This document shows positions 52,697 to 62,134 of a DNA stretch of 64,000 nucleotides, one piece after another. The notes under the pieces were generated by a model. That model was not told the origin of the DNA. It did no database searches and saw only the letters and a list, made by a program, of their open reading frames with translations. The first letter of the stretch is position 1; every line of letters begins with the position of its first letter. A program made the translations under genes and the position numbers. Where the stretch lies: NCBI RefSeq assembly GCF_019278565.1, contig NZ_CP058988.1, forward strand, positions 3,100,001 through 3,164,000, in the 5' to 3' direction. The stretch is from Cellulophaga sp. HaHa_2_95. Lineage in GTDB: Bacteria > Bacteroidota > Bacteroidia > Flavobacteriales > Flavobacteriaceae.

Positions 52697-53713
52697 ATGA
52701 AAAATATTAGCATAAAGAACGATGCTGGGCTATTAGCTTTAGCACTAAGATTAGTTGTTGGTTGGACTTATTTTTCTGCCTTTTGGAGAAGAGTAGCGTT
52801 AGAAAATAAACTCGATCCAGACGCAGCCGGGTATATTGGAGAAAAATTCAATGCATTTTTACCCAATGCTTTAGGTATAAAACCAATTATTCAGTATTTA
52901 GTAGAGAACCCTGATATGCTTTGGGTCAATATGGTAATTTTCACGATTGTAGAAGGTATAGTAGGTTTATTTATAATGTTCGGTTTGTTTACGCGAATTA
53001 TGAGTATCGGTGTTTTTGGATTAGCAATGGGAATTCTTTTAGGTTCAGGATGGATTGGGACAACTTGTCTTGACGAATGGCAAATAGGAGTGTTAGGAAT
53101 CGCTGCAGGTTTTACCTTATTTCTAACGGGAAGCGGCAAATACTCTGTGGACAATTATTTAATAAAAAATAATTATGCAATCACCAAAAAAAAATGGTTT
53201 ACTTGGTTAGGTTCGGGTATTTTACCAATTAAAGAAAGTGTTTTTCCTAAAGTTGTATTTACGGGTTCTATCATTATTTTTGGAATGACCTTAATGACCA
53301 ATCAAGTATTCCACGGTGGCGTTTGGGGAACACTTCATAATAAATCGGTAAAACCAAAACTGAGAATTACCGAAGGTAAAATAGCCAATAATAAATTAAG
53401 TTTTGATGTTTTCAGAACGGAAGGTGTAGATGTTTATGGTTCTTGGGTAATTGGTATTGAATTAAATGATGAACTTAACAATTCTGTATTCAAATATGGC
53501 CAGGAAGAATTAGCAACAATGAACAAAAAGAGTATTTCAAACTATTATGTTGCTAGAATAAAACCAGGAAACCATAGTTTGATTGTGCCTTTAGGAGCAA
53601 AAGCAAAACTAAATTTAGAAAATGAAAATTTATCAAGTTTGCCTAACGGAACCTATACTCTTAAAATCACAGACATTAGTGGAGCTTATTGGGAACATCA
53701 GATTGAAAAATAA
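52697..53713 (+). CDS. DoxD/DoxA-like (thiosulfate:quinone oxidoreductase-type) membrane protein
   Basis: 338 residues. The N-terminal part (LALALRLVVGWTYFSAFWRRVAL, VNMVIFTIVEGIVGLFIMFGLFTRIMSIGVFGLAMGILLG, GFTLFLTGSGKYSVDNYL) is DoxD-like with about five spans. The C-terminal part after residue 215 (GVWGTLHNKSVKPKLRITEGK...YTLKITDISGAYW) is DoxA-like. In Acidianus these are separate subunits of thiosulfate:quinone oxidoreductase; the fusion is common in Bacteroidota. It ends the cassette. Confidence 0.8.
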   Translation: MKNISIKNDAGLLALALRLVVGWTYFSAFWRRVALENKLDPDAAGYIGEKFNAFLPNALGIKPIIQYLVENPDMLWVNMVIFTIVEGIVGLFIMFGLFTRIMSIGVFGLAMGILLGSGWIGTTCLDEWQIGVLGIAAGFTLFLTGSGKYSVDNYLIKNNYAITKKKWFTWLGSGILPIKESVFPKVVFTGSIIIFGMTLMTNQVFHGGVWGTLHNKSVKPKLRITEGKIANNKLSFDVFRTEGVDVYGSWVIGIELNDELNNSVFKYGQEELATMNKKSISNYYVARIKPGNHSLIVPLGAKAKLNLENENLSSLPNGTYTLKITDISGAYWEHQIEK

Positions 53714-53714
53714 C

Positions 53715-53841
53715 AAAAGCTAACAATATATAAAAGCAATAGCGGTTCGGGTGCAAACTCAAACCGTTTTCGCATTTAATTAAGTATATTGTTTACCGAA
53801 AAGAAGGAGCAATTTATCCACTATTACTCTAATACCAAACG
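53715..53841 (+). repeat. attC-like site 12 (127 bp, short class)
   Basis: It starts with AAAAGCTAAC, the complement of the start of cassette 12 2.36 kb upstream, and ends at G|TTACCGCAC. GGTTCGGGTGC/AAACCG-type inner pairing and the left motif AACAATATATAAAA are shared with other sites. Confidence 0.75.
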
Positions 53842-53853
53842 TTACCGCACAAT

Positions 53854-54435
53854 TTGAAAACAAAATATAAACTCAACAATAAATTACTAAATAAGCTCCT
53901 AAAGCAAAACTTACGGATGCTTATACTTTTGGTGGTTTTTTGTTTTATAAATTGGATATGGTTTAGTAGCAGAGATATTGAATCTTTTTGGCTGCTTTTT
54001 CTAATTATAATTGGAGTTTTATTAGTATTTAACTTACCCTCATTGGTCCTATTTTTAAACTATTATAAAGAGAATAAGTATACTAATTTTGAAATAGTTG
54101 AAAAACCCAATTCAATTAAAATAAACCAAAATGGAATTATTAAAACTTACATGCTGAATGATTGTAAAAAATCAACATATCATTTAGCTTACAATTATAG
54201 AAATACTATCGACAATAGAGGGAGAGACTTTATGTTTTTTTCGGATTTTGGATATTGGGATTTGCAATTTGAAAATGGAGACCGATATTACTTGACAAAT
54301 CTCCTGAACGACTTTGTTCATCAAGCTCCAATTATTCGAAAAACAAAATATCGATTCAGATTGTTTCCGTATATAAAAAAATTGGATTCAAAAGAAGGTG
54401 CGCAATTAAAACTTATACCGAAAAAATATTTATAA
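53854..54435 (+). CDS. Cassette 13: two-span membrane protein, unknown
   Basis: 193 residues from a TTG start 12 bp after the junction; the Met at codon 22 is an alternative. Two hydrophobic stretches (MLILLVVFCFINWIWF and FWLLFLIIIGVLLVFNLPSLVLFLNYY) precede a soluble domain (KPNSIKINQNGIIKTYMLNDCKKSTYHLAYNYR). The layout echoes the cassette 1 protein. No family is recognised. Confidence 0.65.
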   Translation: MKTKYKLNNKLLNKLLKQNLRMLILLVVFCFINWIWFSSRDIESFWLLFLIIIGVLLVFNLPSLVLFLNYYKENKYTNFEIVEKPNSIKINQNGIIKTYMLNDCKKSTYHLAYNYRNTIDNRGRDFMFFSDFGYWDLQFENGDRYYLTNLLNDFVHQAPIIRKTKYRFRLFPYIKKLDSKEGAQLKLIPKKYL

Positions 54436-54582
54436 TTTATGAACTCGACTCAAACGCAACTGTTATGCCGACGGACCTTTTAGCTACTTAATACAGAAGA
54501 AACAATCTTAACAGAATTTATGCCCATTTAATACGATATTGTAAAAAATACGTGTGGTCATAATACCTATGAAGTAATTCGG
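54436..54582. other. Non-coding stretch after cassette 13
   Basis: No gene is visible here. The complement of the cassette 13 start (expected TTGTGCGGTAAC) is absent, so the left end of the following site has been lost or exchanged. Confidence 0.5.
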
Positions 54583-54766
54583 GGTATGGTATATAATTTA
54601 ATGTTTTACGTATATTTATAAAGTCTGCAAAATTTTTCCGATTTTGCTCTGGAAACTAAAAATAAATCAAGACCAGCCTCGCCAGCAGGCAGGCAATAAG
54701 CTTTGACTTCGTGCACAGAAGGAAACTCAACCTTTCCCTGCCTCCAAACTACTTATAGTTTGAACG
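54583..54766 (+). repeat. attC-like site 13 (about 184 bp, left end uncertain)
   Basis: It has the conserved TATTTATAAAGTCTGCAAAA block with its hairpin (GCAAAAT, ATTTTGC), an extra GC-rich stretch (CGCCAGCAGGCAGGC), AAGCTTTGACTTCGTGC as in sites 1 and 9, and GGAAACTCAACCTTTCC. It ends at G|TTATGGGCA. Confidence 0.65.
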
Positions 54767-54796
54767 TTATGGGCAATTAAAATTAATTCTACAAAA

Positions 54797-56254
54797 ATGA
54801 AGATAATAAAATTTATATTGTTGTTTTTTTTGACTTTCAATGCAGTTTCACAAGAAATTACGGGTTTTGTACATAATAATGATATTCCAATTCCTAATGT
54901 AAATATTCTTATCAAAGATTCATTTGTAGGTACTCAAAGTGATGAAAATGGAAAGTTTACTTTGGAAGTCAAAAAAGGTGATTTTATTATTTTATCTCAC
55001 ATAAAAATGCACACTAAAGAGTTAGAAATAAAAAAAATAAAAAATTTTATCGTTGGTCTGGATGTTAAAGTTAATCTTTTAAAAGAAATTAAATTAATTA
55101 GTTCCAAAAAAAACAGCTCACAATCAAAGTCAGTCTATACAAGATATGGAAAAATAAACAAGAGAAATTCTAGTTTTGCAATGTATTCTTTTGATGCAAA
55201 AGAAATTCAAAGATTTACCTCTTTAAACCTTCACGAAGCATTAGTAGGCAGAGTCCCTAATTATAGATTAACCCCCAATGGTGTTTTTCTTAGAGGACGA
55301 ACGGGAGGTTTTAAAAAACCAAATTTTGCAATATGGGATATTGACGGTATGCTCTATGAAGGTCTTCCTGATTTTTTAGACCTATCAATTGTAAAAAGTG
55401 TTCATATTATAAACAGTACTACGGGAACTACTTTATATGGATTAAGAGGTACTGGTGGAGTAATTATTGTTAATACAATAGCTAGTAAAAAAGCTAGAAA
55501 AAAAAACTACCCACAATTAGACTTTATTAAAGCAGAAGAGATCGACTTACCTAATAAAGGAAATGACATTACTGAAATGATAAGTAAAACTAGTGGCAAT
55601 ATAGATGACTTAAAGTTAATTGCATTTGCATATAAAATGAACGGATATCCAAAATTAGCATTAAGAATTAATCGCTTAATATTAGCATATAAACCGGATA
55701 ATATTACTTCCTATAGAGATGTCGCTGAGTCCTTCATTGAAAACAATAAAAAAAATAAAGCATGGGATACTTATGAAGTTTTTATACGAAGGAATAGAGA
55801 AAGTATTAATGAGACTTCATTTAACATTATGTTTAATGATATAGAGCGTTTATATCATTCATATAATTTGAAAAACATTATTGGAAATGCGTTTGTATCT
55901 AAAAAGAAATATTCAAACAATTATAAAAATGAAACTCGAATACTTTTTGAATGGTCCGTACCAAATGAAACTCTTTTAGTAGAACTTGTTAATCCAGAAA
56001 AACAAATCATAGGGCTTCAACTGGGAAGTAAGTTTGAAAACTCTAATATTGAAGAATTTTTTATCGATGAAAATTTGAAAGGGAATTGGAAATTAAATCT
56101 TTCAATTTTAGAAGATATTAAATTAGATGGATATTTAAAAGTTACAATTTATCGGAACTGGATTTCGTCGGAAAAAGTCCTTCCTGAAACATTCTTTTTT
56201 TCACTTTCAGGAACAACAAAAACTGAATATAAATTACTAAGTTTAAAGATATAA
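54797..56254 (+). CDS. Cassette 14: carboxypeptidase-like/TonB-plug protein without a barrel
   Basis: 485 residues. Signal peptide (MKIIKFILLFFLTFNAVSQ), a carboxypeptidase-like beta domain (GFVHNNDIPIPNVNILIKDSF), then a TonB-plug-like region (LHEALVGRVPNYRLTPNGVFLRG; LYGLRGTGGVIIVNTIAS). No 22-strand barrel follows; instead there are helical TPR-like repeats (MNGYPKLALRINRLILAYKPDN) and a beta C-terminus. It is probably a periplasmic or surface protein, not a transporter. No matching 3' site was found. Confidence 0.7.
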   Translation: MKIIKFILLFFLTFNAVSQEITGFVHNNDIPIPNVNILIKDSFVGTQSDENGKFTLEVKKGDFIILSHIKMHTKELEIKKIKNFIVGLDVKVNLLKEIKLISSKKNSSQSKSVYTRYGKINKRNSSFAMYSFDAKEIQRFTSLNLHEALVGRVPNYRLTPNGVFLRGRTGGFKKPNFAIWDIDGMLYEGLPDFLDLSIVKSVHIINSTTGTTLYGLRGTGGVIIVNTIASKKARKKNYPQLDFIKAEEIDLPNKGNDITEMISKTSGNIDDLKLIAFAYKMNGYPKLALRINRLILAYKPDNITSYRDVAESFIENNKKNKAWDTYEVFIRRNRESINETSFNIMFNDIERLYHSYNLKNIIGNAFVSKKKYSNNYKNETRILFEWSVPNETLLVELVNPEKQIIGLQLGSKFENSNIEEFFIDENLKGNWKLNLSILEDIKLDGYLKVTIYRNWISSEKVLPETFFFSLSGTTKTEYKLLSLKI

Positions 56255-56379
56255 GTATGACTTTTAATTATGTTTGTCATTTAAAATACTAATATTTATA
56301 GACATCTCCCGAAAAATAAACCAAACTAATTGTCTGAAAGAAATTCTCTTTCTATTAAAATAAAAGCCTATAGCTCTTT

Positions 56380-56494
56380 ATTAAAGTAATGACTTGTGCC
56401 AGCCTATTTACAAAAGCTATTGCGGTCTTTATATTCAGTTATTATTTACTTATAATAGAGATAAAATTAACGTAAGTACTTTTATACAAACACG
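56380..56494 (+). repeat. Possible decayed attC-like site
   Basis: ACACG|TTGTCATTAATTT at 56494 looks like one more junction, preceded by an AT-rich stretch with weak self-complementarity. It lacks the AAGTCGCC block, and no complementary 3' end was found. It may mark the eroded end of the array. Confidence 0.3.
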
Positions 56495-56533
56495 TTGTCA
56501 TTAATTTTAATCTTCTAAAATAAATCCAAAAAA

Positions 56534-56791
56534 ATGGCCCTAAAACTTACACCGATACTTATTATACTCCTACAAATCATAAGTTGCATTTGGTATCTAA
56601 TACCTTCAGTGAGCCATGCCCATATACCAGGAGGGTTTATTAAGATGATTATTTTTGGAGGAATTGCTTTAGTTCTACTTACCATAACAAGCTTTTTTTA
56701 TTTTATCAAAAAACCTTCTGGAATCTTATGGAAAATCTCTTTTGCAATTTCTTTAGTAATGTTTCTATTAGCTTGGTTTTATGACACTTAA
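56534..56791 (+). CDS. Small three-span membrane protein
   Basis: 85 residues, starting 39 bp after the possible junction at 56494. Three hydrophobic spans (LTPILIILLQIISCIWYLIP, MIIFGGIALVLLTITSFFYF, ISFAISLVMFLLAWFY). The family is not recognised. Confidence 0.6.
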   Translation: MALKLTPILIILLQIISCIWYLIPSVSHAHIPGGFIKMIIFGGIALVLLTITSFFYFIKKPSGILWKISFAISLVMFLLAWFYDT

Positions 56792-57117
56792 AAAAGATAT
56801 GAAAATGCTTTCGGAGATTAAAAAACAACCTCTGAAACAGCAGTATTAGTAACTTAGTGATTTTAGATCTTTTAGCAGTGGGGTAAAATTAAAAAAGTTA
56901 AGGATCGAAGATATACTTATGAACCTAGCAAACTTCAATTAAGATTATAAGTGGTTAAATAATAATAAACACTATATGCTGTTTTCTATGGTAGAAGTGC
57001 AATTAATAGGATTATATTTTCACCAAAGAAAGTAAGTGGAACAATAGATGAAAAATACCTGCCAAACCATAATAGATGCCTACTAGATAAAAACATACAC
57101 AAATGAAAGAACGTACA
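56792..57117. other. Gene-free stretch
   Basis: Only short frames interrupted by stops; no promoter, RNA or repeat recognised. It may be decayed coding sequence. Confidence 0.4.
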
Positions 57118-57696
57118 ATGAATGACCGATTTACCATCTGGAGATTTAAAGATGTTGAAAATGCCTATGTTCCTAAAAAGCTATTGAATATGGAACACAT
57201 GCTTCGGCTACTGATGGGTGTTTCTCTTGCGGATGATATGCCAAGTAATCTTCAGTTTACTGCTGACCCTGATTACCCAAATGATACACTTATGTTAGAT
57301 AGTTTTGGTAATACTCAAAGTGTTATTCCCATATCAGCAAAACTGAAAGTCTTCCTTGAAACTAAAAATATAGCCAATTTGGAATTTATACCTGTAGCTA
57401 TGTTAGACCATAAAGGAAAAGTGATGGCACAGTATTTCTTATTACATTCCACGGAGCTTATTGATGCCATAAATAAAGAAAAGACAGAATTGGAAGTTGA
57501 TGATTTGAATACCGAAATGTATGATACCGTTGAAAACCTAAGCTTGCTAGATGAATGTGTCCCGTCTGCTATTCAAATCTTTAAAGTAAAAGGATTATAC
57601 GATGTTACATGTATAAGTAAAGCATTAGCTGAAGAGATTGACGATCAAGGATTTACAGGCATTGCTTGGAAAGAGATCGCTACCTATAGTTGTTAG
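57118..57696 (+). CDS. Orphan Imm11-type (DUF1629) immunity protein
   Basis: 192 residues from the ATG at 57118 (a Met five codons upstream is the alternative start). The pattern LKVFLETKNIANLEFIPVAMLDHKGKVMAQYFLLHS, IQIFKVKGLYDVTCISKALAEEIDDQGFTGIAWKEI follows the Imm11/DUF1629 family, which neutralises polymorphic toxins. No toxin gene is next to it, so it may protect against toxins of other strains or be a leftover. Confidence 0.7.
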   Translation: MNDRFTIWRFKDVENAYVPKKLLNMEHMLRLLMGVSLADDMPSNLQFTADPDYPNDTLMLDSFGNTQSVIPISAKLKVFLETKNIANLEFIPVAMLDHKGKVMAQYFLLHSTELIDAINKEKTELEVDDLNTEMYDTVENLSLLDECVPSAIQIFKVKGLYDVTCISKALAEEIDDQGFTGIAWKEIATYSC

Positions 57697-58063
57697 TTAC
57701 TAATTATTAAAAAACGCATCGGACCTAATTACACACTATGGTTTAAGTGCACCAGAAGAAGATGGTATAAAATGTTTATTTTTAGCACTAAGATTTATTT
57801 TAATACTACAAATCAAAAAGATGAAAAAACCAGGTTGCACCTTAATTTTAGGAGTATTCGTTCTAATTGTAGTTGGAGTTCTATGTATCGCCACAATTAT
57901 ATAACGATTGAAATCTGACCTTGAAAACAGTAGGACTTGAAAAGCAACAAAAGAAATAATAAATCACCTAAAAAATGAGTATGAATCGATTCCTATTAAA
58001 ATAGAAATTGATATAATCTTTAGGCTATGGCATATTTTTTAAAAAAATAGTACTGTTCCAATT
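57697..58063. other. Stretch with one 27-residue remnant
   Basis: A tiny frame at 57821-57904 codes for MKKPGCTLILGVFVLIVVGV and seven more residues, one hydrophobic span, perhaps the N-terminus of a lost protein. The rest is closed in all frames and shows no recognised signal. Confidence 0.4.
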
Positions 58064-58462
58064 ATGAAACAACTATTCAAGAAAACCATCTGGCTCCTAC
58101 TCTATTTAGCATTCAATAGTATGCTATTCTTTATTGAACTCTTTTTTTTATTTAAAAAGAATAATTCCAATTATAGTAATCCGAGTGGGTCTAACTCTGT
58201 GGATGATTTCTTAGCACTTTCTAGCGCCTCTTTTAATTTCCTAGGAGAATTGGCAATAGTTGGATTTTCTTTTCTGGCTATAGGTATCACACTCATCGCC
58301 TTTCTACTCTTTATTCCGCTATAAATCTATTTTATCAAACCAAAATATAGCGACAACAACCATAAATTCTTGTATAGTTTATTAGCCTCTTTCGCTATGG
58401 TATTGCTACTGAAATTACTTATGTATGTTTGGATGATTATTGATCTAAACTATTCACAATAG
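58064..58462 (+). pseudogene. Membrane protein gene interrupted by an in-frame stop
   Basis: 86 residues with two spans end at TAA (58322-58324). The same frame continues for 45 more codons (IYFIKPKYSDNNHKFLYSLL, then a further hydrophobic span and IIDLNYSQ) to a TAG at 58460-58462. The continuation is hydrophobic and protein-like, so a nonsense mutation of a 132-residue protein is likely. Confidence 0.6.
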
Positions 58463-58668
58463 CATTAATGAAATAACGTTACCACAGACTCAAATGCAAG
58501 TAAAACTACTATATTTGGGTACGTATCTATATAACGCATAAAATAAGTACCACAACCTTTAATAGAGCAGCTTTTTGTGTTCTACATAAAAGACAGCTTA
58601 AGAGTACCTTTTAAAAGTAATAGAGCTCTTGTTCATAACTTTGAAACGTACTTAAATACACAGTTCAC

Positions 58669-59946
58669 ATGAATAAAAAAATAGGCTTGAAAGCAGCTAT
58701 TTCTATTGGAATTGGAGGAATGGTAGGAGGTGGAATTTTTGCCGTACTCGGCCTTGCAGTCTCCCTCGCTAAAGGAGGCACACCAATAGCATTTTTATTT
58801 GCAGGTATATTAGCTTTGCTGACATCGTACAGTTATGTTAAACTATCAAAAAAGTATCCTGATAGAGGTGGCACGGTTAAATTTATCAACCAAGGTTTCG
58901 GAAAAACAATCTTTAGCGGCGGTATTAATAACCTGTTATGGATCAGCTATATTATTATGCTTTCACTCTACGCTTCTGCATTTGGATCTTATGCGCCAAA
59001 TTTATTGGAATTAACGCATAGCAAAACAATGGATTCCCATATTTATGCAAGTGCAATAATCATTGTAGCGACAGCCATTAATTACTATAGTATCGCGGTC
59101 GTAGGCAAAATAGAGTCTTATGCGGTGATCATCAAATTAGTAATCCTAATTTCCTTTATTTTTATTGGTGCGTACGGTTTAATTGGCAACCCAAATATTG
59201 CGCAATTAGCAATTACCCAATGGGAGGCCCCCATTAAATTATTTGCTGGCGGAATGGTCATTTTTGTAGCTTATGAAGGCTTTGAACTTATTGCAAATGC
59301 CGCTCCTGATATAATTAATCCTGAAAAAAATATACCCAAAGCCTATTACTATTCCGTAATCTTCGTGATTGTCTTGTATATCATTATAGCTTTTGTAACT
59401 ATAGGCTCGCTGCCATTTTCAAAAATTGCAACAGCGCAAGATTATGTTTTGGCAGAAGCCGCTAAACCCATGATGGGGAACATTGGCTTTTCTATCATTA
59501 CAGTGGCTGCATTAATTTCAACATTTTCTGCGATCAATGCATCACTTTACGGAGGAAGCAAGGTCAATTATGAAATAGCAGAGGATGATGAATTACCACA
59601 TCACTTTTTAGCAAAGCTTTGGAACCAACCCATTGGTTTAATGATTACCGCGGTTGCCACTTTAATTCTAGTAAATGTTCTTCAACTAGAAAGTATCTCT
59701 ACTGCTGGTAGCGTTGGCTTTTTACTCATTTTCGGGGTAGTTAATCTTGTCGGATATCGATTATCTAAAGAAACAGCCGGTACTAAGTTTATTCCATTGG
59801 TAGGGTTTGTTTTATGTATGGTGGCAACCATCATTTTAATACACCAACAATATACCTCAAATACTATGGGAGTGATTATTTCCATAGCCCTAATTTTGTT
59901 TTGTTTTGTTATGGAATGGATTTATAAAAAATCAGAAATGAAATAG
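58669..59946 (+). CDS. APC superfamily amino acid permease
   Basis: 425 residues, about 12 spans. The start KAAISIGIGGMVGGGIFAVLGLAVSLAKGGTPIAFLFAG holds the GxG substrate-binding loop of the family. GGMVIFVAYEGFELIANAAPDIINPEKNIPKAYYYS and SLYGGSKVNYEIAEDDELP are further signatures. It imports amino acids or amines with protons or by exchange. It is monocistronic. Confidence 0.9.
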   Translation: MNKKIGLKAAISIGIGGMVGGGIFAVLGLAVSLAKGGTPIAFLFAGILALLTSYSYVKLSKKYPDRGGTVKFINQGFGKTIFSGGINNLLWISYIIMLSLYASAFGSYAPNLLELTHSKTMDSHIYASAIIIVATAINYYSIAVVGKIESYAVIIKLVILISFIFIGAYGLIGNPNIAQLAITQWEAPIKLFAGGMVIFVAYEGFELIANAAPDIINPEKNIPKAYYYSVIFVIVLYIIIAFVTIGSLPFSKIATAQDYVLAEAAKPMMGNIGFSIITVAALISTFSAINASLYGGSKVNYEIAEDDELPHHFLAKLWNQPIGLMITAVATLILVNVLQLESISTAGSVGFLLIFGVVNLVGYRLSKETAGTKFIPLVGFVLCMVATIILIHQQYTSNTMGVIISIALILFCFVMEWIYKKSEMK

Positions 59947-60058
59947 GTCAGCTACTATTTAACTTATGTAATAAGATTCTACATAACCAGAAAAAATAAG
60001 AAACCAATGCTGTAACAATTTATAGAAACACACGACTAACATTTAAAATTACCATCAG

Positions 60059-60241
60059 ATGAAAAAAACAGCTAAGAGAAAAGCATTAATTCTTATACCT
60101 ATTGCCATGTTTATTATTGCTGCTTCTCAAATATTCTCACAATTTGTGGCCTTAACCGATATCACTAAAGGTTTAAGTATAGGTATTGGTATAGGACTAT
60201 TATTAACGGCACTAATCTTTAGAAATTTTAAGGCTGCCTAA
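60059..60241 (+). CDS. Small two-span membrane protein
   Basis: 60 residues: a basic start (MKKTAKRKALILIPIAMFIIAASQ), a short loop, and a second glycine-rich span (GLSIGIGIGLLLTALIF). The function is unknown. Confidence 0.6.
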   Translation: MKKTAKRKALILIPIAMFIIAASQIFSQFVALTDITKGLSIGIGIGLLLTALIFRNFKAA

Positions 60242-60542
60242 CCATACTGTTACAAAAAATTAGCTTTCAAAAAACGTTTGTCATAATCTATAAAACTACC
60301 TAGGTTTTTATAGGGTGACTTCCATTATACATTTTTAAATTGTTAGCCTTACGGAAGCGCTGAAAATTATAGCGAACACAGAAAACCAAAGCTATCTATA
60401 TTTTATGACTCCTCATAGTTACTTAAAATGAGGAATGAATAGTCCATTCCTTTTTTATTCACTAAATTAGGTGATTAAGCACACTGAAAACCACAAACGA
60501 GTCCTGCTGTGTACCAATGATATTCATCAAAATAACAACTCA

Positions 60543-61655
60543 ATGAACACTAAAAATAAAACAACAATATTTACTTTTTTAGCTCTAAGTATATTCCTAA
60601 TACTAACTAGTTGTTTAGATACGAATAAAAAAACAACTACTGTAACGGTAGACAGTATAAGCGAAAAAGAAGTTCAAAAAACCGTTTATGCAAGTGACGT
60701 TATTCCGTTTTTTGACCATTGGAAATTAATTTTAGGTGATGGTTCTAATGCAGGGTTTGCTACTAATTTTGAAAACAAAAATTTCTTTTATACTACCAAT
60801 GATGGTGAGAGCAATTGGGTAGTTTACAAAGCACCAAATGCAGGCGATACACATGGAACTTCAAACAATACAAGAACCGAATTGGCTCAAGCAAAAAAAT
60901 GGTATCCAAAAACTGCAAATGATAAACTGACAGCAACGCTTAAAGTCATGAACGTTTCTGCCACTGGTGACGCGAGAGTTGCAGCTTCTCATGCGGTAGT
61001 GGTGGGTCAAATTCATAGCGCTGATGGCCATGAGAATGAACCTCTAAAAATATTTTACAAGAAATTCCCTGGACATACCAAAGGTTCTGTTTTTTGGCAT
61101 TATGAAATCAATACTGCCGGAGATGACAATTCTGGAAGATGGGATTACTCTACCGCCGTTTGGGGTAATGATTTTTCTGTACTGGGTCCCGAAGAAAACA
61201 CCTATCCTGAAGAACCAAAAGGAGGAATTGCTTTAGGAGAAGAATTTAGCTATGAGATAGAAGTTAAGGATGGTATTATGAACTTAAAATTTACAAGTGA
61301 AGGACATGAGACTAAAACATATTCCAAAAACTTAATCGAATCAGAATACACAACAACAGCAGCCATTCCTGAGCAAACTCAAAAATTGTTTGTGCCAATT
61401 GGTCAAGACGGAGTGGAGCGTAAAAATGGATATACCGGGGAAGGGTTATTTTTTAAACTAGGAACTTACAATCAAACGAATGGAAAATCTCCTGACGTTA
61501 ATAAAAATTGGTGTTCTGGTGCTGAAACTCATGGTGGTGATATTCAAAAACAATATGAAGATGGAAATTATGCGGAAGTTTGGTTTAAAACGGCAGAGAT
61601 CTCTGTAAGTGATCAAGCTGTATCTAATGAAGGTTATTTTGCTAAAAATGATTAA
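60543..61655 (+). CDS. Polysaccharide lyase family 7 alginate lyase, lipoprotein
   Basis: 370 residues from the ATG at 60543, chosen because a lipoprotein signal follows (LALSIFLILTSCLDTN). PL7 signatures are NNTRTELAQ (catalytic Arg), VVGQIHSADG (catalytic Gln-Ile-His) and YTGEGLFFKLGTYNQTNG (catalytic Tyr with K-x-G-x-Y-x-Q). It cleaves alginate by beta-elimination at the cell surface or in the periplasm. It points to brown-algal material in the organism's diet. No other alginate genes are adjacent. Confidence 0.92.
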   Translation: MNTKNKTTIFTFLALSIFLILTSCLDTNKKTTTVTVDSISEKEVQKTVYASDVIPFFDHWKLILGDGSNAGFATNFENKNFFYTTNDGESNWVVYKAPNAGDTHGTSNNTRTELAQAKKWYPKTANDKLTATLKVMNVSATGDARVAASHAVVVGQIHSADGHENEPLKIFYKKFPGHTKGSVFWHYEINTAGDDNSGRWDYSTAVWGNDFSVLGPEENTYPEEPKGGIALGEEFSYEIEVKDGIMNLKFTSEGHETKTYSKNLIESEYTTTAAIPEQTQKLFVPIGQDGVERKNGYTGEGLFFKLGTYNQTNGKSPDVNKNWCSGAETHGGDIQKQYEDGNYAEVWFKTAEISVSDQAVSNEGYFAKND

Positions 61656-62134
61656 TTTACATGGGTAAGTAGTATATAAGTTTCTATATAATCTTAGAAA
61701 TTAATGCTTTATTAAAGCTAGATTTAGAAACAACCTCTCCTCTACTTCTAGCAATGGCCTCTTTTTATTTCTATAGAAATAGCCTACCTTATTTTAGATA
61801 AAGCGCACCTCTGTAAATAGCAAAAGTTCTGATCACTCCAATATGGAAGCGCTACCCCATGGTCTAAGCGCAAAAAAAAATATCTCCGTAAGATATTACA
61901 AACTAAACTATAAAAATCTTATGATCTGATTTGAAATAGGAACTATTTGCTTTTAAAATAAAGAAAGTGCAACCCATAGCACTCCACACGTAACTAACAA
62001 TATTTATTCCCGCTTTGTTCTTATTTTTAAAGCCTTGCGCTTCACTTCCAAGCTATTTGGATATTATTTTTTAAATTAGTACCACAATCACTAAAGTATT
62101 GTGCTTAACACCTTTCTTTTACTCAGAATACTCT
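61656..62134. other. Gene-free stretch
   Basis: 479 bp without a credible gene; only scattered stop-rich frames and no recognised repeat or RNA. Confidence 0.4.

Larger units (their letters stand above)
34772..54766 (+). mobile_element. Integron-like gene cassette array
   Basis: About 14 cassettes lie in one orientation, each starting after G|TT (positions of G: 34772, 35505, 36271, 37032, 37850, 43782, 44500, 46629, 48543, 49888, 50545, 51357, 53841, 54766). In nine of them the first 8-10 bases after the junction return, reverse-complemented, at the cassette's 3' end: GTTGTAGTGA/TCACTACAAC, GTTGGCAATA/TATTGCCAAC, GTTGTGTGCA/TGCACACAAC, GTTGTATG/CATACAAC, GTTGTGCATA/TATGCACAAC, GTTGTGGTTA/TAACCACAAC, GTTACCCAC/GTGGGTAAC, GTTGTGTGTA/TACACACAAC, GTTAGCTTTT/AAAAGCTAAC. 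The sequences differ between cassettes but agree within each, which is the hallmark of integrated integron cassettes (R'' and R' of attC). Two IS elements interrupt the middle. Confidence 0.85.

Noticed and set aside
35313..53841. Repeated palindromic intergenic elements as a CRISPR array
   Set aside because: Units are spaced by whole genes, are about 120-190 bp and diverge from each other; there are no short identical repeats with spacers and no cas genes.
60242..60470. Hairpin GGAATG...CATTCC as a riboswitch before the alginate lyase
   Set aside because: Only one short stem is visible with no conserved aptamer features; at most it is a weak terminator.
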